Below are positions 1 through 8,676 of a stretch of DNA of 64,000 bases, one piece after another (positions within the stretch are counted from its first letter, which is position 1; every line of letters begins with the position of its first letter). The stretch lies in assembly GCF_001659605.2 (NCBI RefSeq), contig NC_035169.2:17732263-17796262 (forward strand), in the 5' to 3' direction. The stretch comes from Manihot esculenta. Its lineage: Eukaryota; Streptophyta; Magnoliopsida; Malpighiales; Euphorbiaceae. The notes under the pieces are model-generated. The model saw only the letters and a program-made list of their open reading frames with translations, was not told the origin of the DNA and made no database searches. A program made the position numbers and the translations under genes.

Positions 1-1790
1 TACAAAGTACTACTTCAGTCTATCCAAGTTAACAGGTTCTTAAAACTCATTACCATTCAAATCAGGCAACTTGATTACACATCTAGGCAAGATTTACTTG
101 ACCAAGTAAGGACCATCCCCATTTGGCTTAAATTCCCCACGAGGATCAAAAGGAACAGGTCATGCTTGCTTAAGTACCAAATCTCCTAATTTGATCGATC
201 TTTCCTTTACCTTTTTGTTAAAGGCTCGAGCTATCTTCTTCTAATAGGCCTGCATGTGGTGTAAAGTTCGAAGCCTATTCTCATCAAGAAGGACAAACTC
301 ATCATACCAATTCTTTACACATTCATTTTTCAGGTATCCTAGTCTCTAGTATAACCCTCAGAGATTTCACTTTCAACTCAATCAGCATAATTGCTTCAGT
401 CCCATAAATTAAAAAGAAAGGTGTCATACCAGTAGAAGTCCTAACTATCATTTTGTATCCCTAAAGAGCATAAGACAATTTTTCTAGCCAATCCTTATAG
501 GTTTCCACTATTTTTCTGAGAATAGTCTTGATGTTCTTATTGGCTGCTTAAACCACCCCATTAGTCTGTGGTCTATGGGGAGAGGACTTATGGTGCTAAA
601 TGTGGTATTCATTAACTAGATCCTGAAATTCACTTTTGAACTCCATGCCATTATCAGAGACTGTCTCATAAGGTACCTCATACCAGCAAAATATATTCTT
701 TCTGACAAAACTAGACATCTGCTTTGCCTCCACTGTCTTATAAGACTTAATCTCTACCCACTTGAGAAGTAATTGATAGCTACTACAATGAACTTATACC
801 CATTAGATGCAATTGGGATGATCCTCCTAATGAAATAAATTCCTTACACAATGAAAGAACAAGGTGAAGACATATAATACAACTCACTTGGCGGTACATG
901 TTTCAAATTCCCATGAATTTGACACTTGTGGCACCTTTTGATAAATTGGGCACAATCTGCTTTCATGGTAGATTAGAAATATCCTTGTCTTATGATTTTC
1001 CCTATAAGTACACTTTCATTCATGTGTGGACCACAACTTCTTGCATGTACATCATCCATAATCTGTTCAGCCTACTTATTACTCATGTATAATAGTAGCT
1101 TTCCTTATGATACCTCTTATATAGCCGCTCTCCCAGCTAGGGTAAACTATCTAGCCCATTCTCTTATACTGGCTCTATCCTTTCTATTAGTGCCTTCAGG
1201 TTGAGTAGGAATCCAATGCTCAACTATGTTACTATCAATCGCAAGCATATCTCTGAAGGACTATATGAAAGCTTCAGGACACTTTGTTGGTAATGTTGTG
1301 ATCATTTCCATTTCTTGCATAGGGTGAATAGGAATCCAATGCTCAAATATGTCTCTATCAATCCCAAGCATATCTATGCAGAACTAGGTGAAGGCGTCTG
1401 GGTACTTTGTTGATAATGTTGTGATCCTTTACCTTTCTTGCTTAGTGAGATTATTTACCAGTTTTATCTCTTTTGGATCATCAGATATACCCAGATCAAT
1501 GTTTATTGCATCCAATGTGCTAATAAAAGATATTTTAAAATGATCATGAATGTTATGCACTTGTCCATAAGAATTAATCATTAAACAAGTAAGCATCTTA
1601 CTAATAATTGCTAAGTATACTAGAAACAAAATAAAACATCATAAACAATATATTAAAAATAAAAACAAATGCAGAGTGAGGCTCTAAGTGCTTGGCTTCT
1701 AGCTTGCAGTCTTATTCAAGTTAATGGTGCAGATCCCTTCTTGAACTTATCAGTCCATGCCAAATGGTGATGGGACATTGTGGTTTGGTA
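1..1790 (-). mobile_element. Ty3/gypsy (Tat/Ogre-type) pol remnant: RT N-terminus and integrase
   Basis: Read on the minus strand, the translation runs from a linker with NPLPNHNVP through the N-terminal RT segment (STKYPDAFT), then straight into the integrase zinc-binding region (KRCHKCQIHGNLKHVPP) and the catalytic core (SDNGMEF, then HRPQTNGVV). The frame is broken by many stops, for example inside the segment after PQTNG. Most of RT and all of RNase H are missing, so there is an internal deletion. The segment with the KYPDAFT-like motif is partly duplicated (about 1201-1330 and 1331-1440). The motif style matches the Tat/Ogre branch by family knowledge. The other half of this element (gag) lies at 19817-22030, separated by the insertion of element B. 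Confidence 0.8.
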
Positions 1791-1791
1791 G

Positions 1792-1800
1792 GGGGTTGAT
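1792..1800. repeat. Target-site duplication of element B, left copy
   Basis: GGGGTTGAT is repeated exactly at 19808-19816 on the other side of element B. Removing one copy plus B restores the reading frame of the host gypsy element across the junction, which supports a true target duplication. Confidence 0.75.
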
Positions 1801-2774
1801 ATTTTTGACTCGCGGTTGTCGAAGCCGGTCAAAAATAACCTTTCTAGTTATCAATAATCTTACAACTATAGAAAGTGGTGAAAAGATCGAATCCATAAGG
1901 AATTGAAAACTTACCTATCTCCCTTATCAAAACCAAGAGAATTAACTGAAAGCACAGAAACTGAAAGCAAAATAAAAATAAAGTGCAAATAAAGTAAAAA
2001 GGGGGGTTTGAGATTGATTCAATTCAACTAATTAAGAAAGCAATAAAAGAAGCGAATAGTAAAAATAAAGAGAAATCAATTATGAGAAAGCTCTAGTTGA
2101 AGAATTGGATCCACTTCAATTGTTGGGATTGATCATTGAAGCGTATGTTCTTTTGATTGATTCAATAGATTAGTTATGGAGATGGAAAACGCTTCTCACC
2201 ACCATGTCTCTCCTTAATCATAAACCAATTAGGGAACGTCCTCTAATTAATCACTAATCAACAAGTTTTCAAGGGACGTCCTTGGGTCTTAGGCATCAAA
2301 ACAACTGTCAATTGCATTAAGAAATAGAGAGATCTAATCCTAGCTACCCAAACGCATGGAGATGTTGCTAGATCATGCAATTTCCTTAGTTTTTACACCA
2401 AGTGTTCTTGTGTTTGAACAATCTAAGCAATTACGGACTCAAAATTATTCAAACTAACAATAGATTACCTTGCAATCAAGAATCAAGTGGCCACATTGAT
2501 CATAATAACAAAGCAATAATGGAATCAAGCATGAAACTACATAAATATTGAATAAACCAAAGACAACAATGTATGTTCAGATCTCACAATCCATAAAACA
2601 ACTAAAGTTTCAACCAATCTTCAACTAGAATAAAAGGTTTCAGCCACTCATGGCTGAACCAAAACCAAAAAGAAAGAAAAGAAGAAGAGAAAGAAGGAGA
2701 AGGGAGAGCACCGGCCTTTGTTGAAGAGTTGCAGAAGAAGTGTGTAGAAGAGGTGGCTGGTCCTTCAAGTGATC

Positions 2775-2782
2775 CTTTTATA
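2775..2782 (-). promoter_or_regulatory. TATA box in element B 3' LTR
   Basis: The minus strand reads TATAAAAG at the place equivalent to the box at 19201-19208. This is an LTR promoter, so it is likely silent in this broken copy. Confidence 0.45.
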
Positions 2783-3496
2783 GAGTCAATGTGCTGCCCT
2801 AGGTCTTGCTTGCTGTAACGACCCGGAAACCGGACCGCTACCGGCGCTAGGATTCAGATCGACTTAAGGTCGTCGGAACCCATAGTAAGCCTGCTATACT
2901 CTCTGTGTACCTGTAAAATCCCATACATGATCATACATTTTCTGTAAAAAACATAAAACTTTGCTCTGTACTAAGGCTCAACCTGTGCATGCACTATCTC
3001 TGTACTATAGAACCCCTTACTAGAGCTCTCATCATTGCTCTAGACGGGTTAAACTCTTAATATGTTAAGCCTGGTTTTCATACTCATCACTAAAACATTT
3101 ACATAAATAGATCATGTACAAAAGAGATTTACAAAACTAATGGGTCAAGCACAATACTAAACTATCTCTTTACAATATTACATGTCCACACTATACTATT
3201 ACAAAACTCTTTACTCTTTTTGTACCCTGCTGAACTCCCCCTGAACATCTGAACCTGCAAGACTGAGATTAGGGGAGGGGGGTGAGCTATACTAGCCCAG
3301 TGAGTAGAACAGTAAAACATGTTAATAAACATGCTCAAATGCAATGCATCATATCACAGACAAATCACATCAAGGATGAACTTGTCACCAATGACCCTCT
3401 ACCATATCCAATATGCCAGGGGCGTAGAATGGGCCTCGACCTGGACTTTCTCTTCCTCTGTGCTAGGGGCGTAGAATGGGCCTCGACCTGGACTTC

Positions 3497-3537
3497 CATA
3501 CCATATCATATCATATCATATCATATCATATCATATC
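3497..3537. repeat. CATAT pentanucleotide microsatellite in the solo LTR
   Basis: About eight tandem copies of a 5-bp CATAT unit. They lie next to two copies of a longer unit starting GGGCGTAGAATGGGCC (near 3420 and 3468). Confidence 0.85.
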
Positions 3538-3899
3538 AGGGGCCAATGGATCATCCAACATCCATCCACATCAACATTATATTATGCAATGCGTCATATT
3601 CGTGAATTCTAATGCAATCAACCTAGTGCATATTCATGGTGCATGAAACATGCTAAAAGCATTTGATTTTTCAATTAAAAAGATGAAGTTTAGTTCCACT
3701 CACCTCTGGCTGACTCTGAACTGACTCTAAAGCAGTGCTCACTGCTGATCTCTTTGGTTCCTCTGGTCCATTCCTACACAGATGGACTCAAATGAGGGAC
3801 CAAACTAACTCAAGAATATCTCTATAAACTTCCCCAAAAATCCCCTAAAGCATCCTAAAACAATCAAGGAAAACATGCAAAAGAAGGCTGGATAGGGCA

Positions 3900-4150
3900 C
3901 TTTCGGCGGCAAGTTCGGCGGCCGAAAGTCCCTCCATAGCCGAAACTCAGACACTTTTGGCGGCACCTTCGGCTGCCGAAAGTTCGTCCAGAGACGAAAC
4001 TCATGCATGTTCGGCGGCACTTTCGGCGGCACTTTCGGCGGCCGAACCCCCCCTTCAGAGCCGAAGTCCAACCTTTCGGGGGCGAGCTTAAGCAGCCGAA
4101 ACCACCTCCTTAGCATGTTCGACGGCCGAACCTTCCTTCGGCGGCCGAAA
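3900..4150. repeat. TTCGGC-N-GCCGAA palindrome array in the solo LTR
   Basis: Exact copies are at 3914-3926, 3968-3980, 4034-4046 and 4137-4149, with degenerate copies between. Units alternate with a spacer of the type TCC(A)GAGACGAA. Two more exact copies lie at 4719-4731 and 4739-4751. The array is GC-rich and CpG-rich in an AT-rich region. Its role is unknown. Confidence 0.9.
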
Positions 4151-4655
4151 CTGGGTTCTCCAATAAGGCAGAACCCTGCTCTGCTTCATGCAAAACTCTC
4201 CCAACTTCATTCAAACATGCAACCAACAATTCAACAACATGCATAGGCACAAAGGGGTCCAAAACTACCTTAAAACCCCAACAAACAACACAACACAACA
4301 CATAAACATGCTTTCACCACAAAACAACCAAAAACCCTACTAACCCTACTCATGCATTTCTACCCATAAAACTTCCATAAAACCTTCATAAAACATCAAA
4401 GAAGCTAAGGATCTACACTTACCTCTTAAAGATCGTGAGGATAGGTGATCCTAACATGGAGATGTGGAGAAACTCACTCTCAAACTCTCCAAGCTTCAAG
4501 ACTTTGGTTTTTAGCTCAAAAGCTTCAAAACAACATAAAACCTCATCAAAACTTTGAAAGATTTGGAGAAAACATGAAAATCACCCAAGGAAGCATGGTC
4601 TCACCTCTGTCCCTGAAAATGGAAGGAAATCCTTATCCATTCACTGACCTATGGC

Positions 4656-4663
4656 CTTTTATA
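4656..4663 (-). promoter_or_regulatory. TATA box in solo chromovirus LTR
   Basis: The minus strand reads TATAAAAG within CCTATAAAAGGCC. The same context is kept in the LTR at 61586-61593. Confidence 0.5.
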
Positions 4664-5480
4664 GGTGGCTGGCTAGACCACCTTCGGCGGCCAAACGTGA
4701 AGCCAAAAGCCATGCATGTTCGGCGGCCGAACATCACCTTCGGCGGCCGAACCTGGCTTTTCTTCCTTGGTGCTTTTCTTTCAAAAATTCATTTCCTTTA
4801 CACTTAAAATTAAAACATCTTAAAGTCACTTTAGAAAACATATCTAGTACCCTTCTAGAGCGTTCTAACATCCGAGATTCTACCGAATTGTAGAATTCCG
4901 ATGCCAGACTCTAGCCGGGTATTACACTTGTTGCCCAAGTTGAAGTCTTGGCTGCCCATATGCTGCCCATGCCTCCCATATCTTGCATTAATGAGGTGGA
5001 GCTTCTCTTTTGAATTTTGAATTTTGAATGTGCAAGATTTGAGGTGGCATGTGTGACTTCTTTGGCTTCTTTGACAAGCTGAATTTGAATTTCAAATTTG
5101 AATGTGCATCTTGAAGATTTGGCTTCTTAAATAAGGAAAAGGATTCTTGAAGATCTTGAATTTCAAACTGCTATTTTGACTGCACTTTCCTTATTTGCCA
5201 CTTTCTTTATTTAGCACTTTCCTTAATGAGCTGAATCTTGATTTTGAATTTTGAATTCTCTCAAGGATTTGAAATTTGAATTTCAAATTGCTTTCCTTAT
5301 TTGGCTCCTTTCAGTGGCACTTGGCATGCTTGCTCTACTTTGCTCCATTTAAGGCAGTTTTAGGAGTATTTTCACCACATTATCTCTTTACACCATTTTC
5401 TGCAGAATAAGATTAAAATCACAAAATTAGGCAGAAATAATGTAAATTAACATCAATTATGTCATGATAAATTGGTCTAA

Positions 5481-5485
5481 ATTAT
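5481..5485. repeat. Target-site duplication of element A, left copy
   Basis: ATTAT, matched exactly at 14259-14263. The B 5' LTR shows the uninterrupted site. Confidence 0.85.
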
Positions 5486-5649
5486 TGATAGAGCATATTT
5501 TAGTCCATATTTTCATGATCTTATTGATGTTTATTTGCACCTATTCTATCTAATTTTGTGGTTTTAATCATGTTTTGCAAATATTAGGTGTGAAGAAACA
5601 AATTGGAGAAAATGCTCTTAAAAATGCCAAAAGAAGCCAAAACTAAGAA

Positions 5650-5830
5650 AGCAACCTTCGGAAGCTACTTTCGGAAGCCAAAAATCAGTTACCTTCAGCG
5701 GCAACCTTCGGCGGCTGAAAGAGGACTCCAGAGACGAAAGTCGACCACCTTCGGCGGCACCTTCGGCCGCCGAACCTTACGTCCAGAGCCGAAAATCCAG
5801 CCTCCGAAACTCATTTTAGGCGGCCGAATC
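5650..5830. repeat. TTCGGC palindrome module in element A 5' LTR
   Basis: It contains one exact TTCGGCCGCCGAA (5762-5774), a near copy at 5708-5720 and half-units, with spacers like TCCAGAGACGAAAGTC. The order of units and spacers matches the arrays in the chromovirus LTRs at 3900-4150 and 60830-61070. The related element B has no such block. Confidence 0.88.
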
Positions 5831-6270
5831 TTCCTCTCAATGCACTCTTTCCTTATTCAAGAAGCCATATCCCAAGTTGCCATATTTGAGGAGCCAAACA
5901 AGGGAAGTATTTTGAGATCCAAATCTTCAAGATTCACATTCAAATATTGGATTTCAAGATCAAGCTATTTAAGGAAGTCAAATCCAAAGATCACATGTTT
6001 CCCACTTAGTGTCATGCACATTCAAAATTCAAAAGGAGGCTCCACCTTCCTTATTAGTGCATGGGCAGCCTCTTAACTCTTTAGGCAACATCTTGACGAC
6101 CTTGGGCAGCAATTAAAAAGACCAAAGAGCTCCCACTTGCCTCCCAACACATGCATCTCGTTTTTGCCTTCACCCATGCACAAAGAAGGCACATATGGGA
6201 CCAAGGGCACTTTGGACAGCCTCTAAAAGACTCATGGACAGCCACCAAACCCTAAGGAGCCTCTCAAGAT

Positions 6271-6280
6271 CTATTTAAAG
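6271..6280 (+). promoter_or_regulatory. TATA-like box in element A 5' LTR
   Basis: CTATTTAAAG lies in an otherwise GC-mixed stretch. Its place in the LTR agrees with the TATA box of element B. Confidence 0.4.
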
Positions 6281-6406
6281 GCTTCAAGAAGACAAGAAGA
6301 TAGATTTTTGGTTCCACCACTTCTCCAAGAATCGGCAGCCTCTCCAAGGCTCTCTCTCCACCTTAGTTCTTCTTCTTCTTTCTTCTTTTCTTTTATTTTC
6401 TGTTTT

Positions 6407-6432
6407 GGTTCAGCCATGAGTGGCTGAAAACC
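6407..6432 (+). promoter_or_regulatory. Conserved hairpin in R/U5 of element A
   Basis: CAGCCA-TGAG-TGGCTG flanked by GGTT and AAAACC forms a stem-loop. It is kept in the A 3' LTR (13391-13416, one change) and in both LTRs of B (about 2638-2664 and 19062-19090). It lies downstream of the probable start of transcription, so it would be in the RNA leader. Its function is not known. Confidence 0.45.
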
Positions 6433-7278
6433 TTATTTCTAGTTGAAGTTTGGTTGAAACTAAGGTTGTTTAAAGGGTTGTGAGATCTGAACAGAAACTT
6501 TTGTCTTTGATTTTATTCAATATTCATGCAATTGATGCTTAATTCTAAGATTACTTTGTTGTTTTGATCAAATTGGCCACTTGACTCTTAATTGCAAAGT
6601 TAATTGATTGTTGGATTAGGATATTTGTTAGTCCGTAATTGCTGAAAATATTCTGTCCATAGAACACTTGGTGTAAAAACCCAAGAAATTGTATGATCTA
6701 GCAACATCTCATGCATTTGAGTAGCTAGGGTTTGGATCTTTCTTGATCTTCATGCAATTGGTAATTGTTTTGATGCCTTTGGCCCAAGGACGTTCATTGA
6801 CAATTTGTTGATTAGTAATTGGTTAGAGGACATTCCCTAATCAGTTTGTTCATAAGGAAAGACATGGTGGTGAGAAACGTCTTCCACCCCCATAACCAAC
6901 CTATTGAATCAATCAAGATAACCATGTTTCAATGATCAACCCAAACAACCAAAGTGGATCCATATCTTCAACTAGACTTTTCTCATATTGATTTCTTGTT
7001 TTATTTTGATTACTTGCTGTTTTAATTGCTTTTAATAGTTGTTAAACAAATCAATCTCAAAACCCCCCCTTTTTACTTTCCTTGCACTTGTTTCTATTTC
7101 TCTTTGATTACTTGCTTTCACTTGTGCTTTCAATTAGTTCTATTGGTCTTGATTGAGAAAAATAAATAGGTAATCAATTCTCTGTGGATACGATCCTTCA
7201 CCACTATCTGCAGTTGTAAATTGTAGGTAACCAAGAAGGTTATTTTTGACCGGCTTCGACAACCGCACTGTCAAAAAT

Positions 7279-7296
7279 TGGCGCCGTTGCCGGGGA
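7279..7296 (+). other. Primer-binding site of element A (tRNA-Asp)
   Basis: TGGCGCCGTTGCCGGGGA is the exact complement of the 3' end of plant tRNA-Asp(GTC) as I know it. It starts 5 nt after the LTR end. Confidence 0.92.
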
Positions 7297-7329
7297 ATTG
7301 ATTTCACTTGTTTGTTTACTTTTGTTTTC

Positions 7330-8676
7330 ATGACCAGGTCTGAACATAGGGACACTCTGCCCTTTGATCCAGAAATCGAACGCACCATCAGAAGGCTAGG
7401 AAAGCAAGCCTCAAACGCAGAACCTTCTGCCCAACCTTCGGCCGCCGAAGTACCTCAACATTCGGCCGCCGAAAGTTCTGCACTCCAGCAACCGAATCTT
7501 GCACCAATGGCAGATCCTCAAGCACCAGCTGCTGCCCATGATGGACATGCTGTCCAGAACCAAATAGTCCAAGAAAATCCAGCAAATAGGCCTCAAGAAC
7601 AAAGAGAAAGAACCATGAGAGAATTGGCCACTCCTGTAGGTGACTATGCACCACTTTGCATCACCTACCCACCTCTGACAGTCCCCTTTGAACTAAAGAC
7701 AGGTTTGATACATATTCTCCCTAAGTTTAGAGGTAGAGAGAATGAAAATCCACACAAACACTTGAAAGAGTTTGCCATTATTTGTTCATCTATGAGACCT
7801 CAGGGTGTTTCTGAAGATGATATCAAGTTAAGAGCTTTTCCCTTTTCATTAGATGACTTTGCTAAAGATTGGTTATTTTATTTGCCACCTGGATCTATAA
7901 CTTCTTGGGATGACATGGTCAAAATTTTTTTGAACAAATACTTCCCAACCCATAAATCAATTGGCATCATAAGAGAAATCACAAGCATAAGACAAAAACC
8001 ATCTGAAGATCTATATGATTATTGGGAAAGGTTTGAGAGACTTTGTACAGGATGCCCCCAACATGACATGACAGACAGAGCCCTCATTGAGTTCTTCTAT
8101 GGTGGTTTATCTCCTTCGGAAAGAAAATTTATTAATGTAGCTTGTGGAGGATCCATTAAAGACAAGACACCCAGACAACTGAGAGAATTGATCTCCACTC
8201 TTGCAGCCTCATCTAGACAATATGGAGAGGAGAAACAACTATAAAGAGCCAATGAGGTAAGCTCACCCATTGTTTCTGAACTAACATCTGTCATGAAAGA
8301 TTTTGCTTTAGGACTGGTGCAACAAATCCAAGCATCCCAGCCCCCTAGGCCATGTGGTATCTGTTCATATGTGGGACACCCAACTGATCAATGCCCCACA
8401 CTTCAAGAAGACCATCATCAAGCCAATGCAATTGGGAGGTACAACAACCAACCCAGATATGATCCGTACTCAAATACCTATAATCCAGGTTGGAGAGACC
8501 ATCCAAACTTCAGCTATGGAAAGGGCAACAATGATCAGAATCACCAAAGTTACCAAAGAAGCCAAGTCCAACCAGCACCACCAATGGACACTAATAATGA
8601 GGTAATGAAGACCTTGCAAATGATGCAACAACAGATGGGACAAATGGCCATCTCCATAAATAGGCTTGAAGCTTAA
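7330..8676 (+). pseudogene. Element A gag: capsid and zinc-knuckle nucleocapsid
   Basis: The start is placed at the ATG giving MTRSEHRDTL, because element B starts the same way; an upstream ATG at 7246 lies inside the LTR. The capsid core contains FSLDDFAKDWLFYLPPGSI and SEDLYDYWERFERLC. A CX2CX4HX4C zinc knuckle (CGICSYVGHPTDQC) lies at about 8359-8400. A TAA at 8242-8244 breaks the frame where B reads on with glutamine. A second TAA at 8674-8676 marks the gag/pol border and is also present in B. The N-terminal linker contains two copies of the TTCGGCCGCCGAA palindrome, read as SAAE (7437-7449, 7461-7473). Confidence 0.88.

Larger units (their letters stand above)
2814..4926 (-). repeat. Solo LTR of a Tekay/Del-like chromovirus
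   Basis: It has TG...CA termini (minus strand TGTAATACCCGG at 4926 to CGTTACA at 2814). It is flanked by CTTGC (2809-2813) and CTTGT (4927-4931), a 5-bp TSD with one change. The uninterrupted target is seen in the other B LTR near 19231-19245. The sequence is homologous over its length to the LTR at 59632-61882, including termini, a TATA box and an array of TTCGGC-N-GCCGAA palindromes. No internal region is present, so it arose by LTR-LTR recombination. Confidence 0.88.
1806..5485 (-). repeat. 3' LTR of element B, main part (contains a solo LTR)
   Basis: Homologous to the 5' LTR at 18231-19807. It is split by a 2.1-kb solo chromovirus LTR at 2814-4926. It ends on the left at GCGAGTCA (minus strand) followed by AAAAT. 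It is rich in short GAATTTTGAA-type repeats at 4990-5290, which are also present in the other LTR copy. Confidence 0.85.
5486..7273 (+). repeat. 5' LTR of element A
   Basis: It runs from TGATAGAGCATA to GCACTGTCA, 1788 bp. It includes a TTCGGC palindrome block (5650-5830), a TATA-like box, a pyrimidine-rich stretch and a hairpin (6407-6432). A 5-nt AAAAT spacer separates it from the PBS. Confidence 0.92.

Noticed and set aside
3900..4150. CRISPR-like array, because of regular palindromic repeats with spacers
   Set aside because: This is plant nuclear DNA inside an LTR. The spacers are themselves related repeats and no cas genes exist.
3282..5000. Open frames in the solo LTR (for example 3805-4116, 4007-4246, 4445-4807)
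   Set aside because: They arise from reading the GC-rich palindrome array, which is open in several frames and gives GGR, RRP or SAAE repeats on both strands. They are not conserved as proteins between the two LTRs.
5603..6076. 157-codon frame in element A 5' LTR (partly repeated at 12758-13057)
   Set aside because: It lies in the LTR upstream of the TATA-like box, is truncated in the other LTR copy by point changes and has no domain. I treat it as chance.
7279..7296. tRNA-Asp gene
   Set aside because: The match is only the complement of the 3' end of tRNA-Asp. This is a primer-binding site, not a tRNA gene. No full tRNA or rRNA gene was seen in the window.
7246..7329. Upstream ATG extending element A gag
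   Set aside because: The ATG lies in the LTR/PBS region. Element B shows that the true start is the MTRS ATG at 7330.
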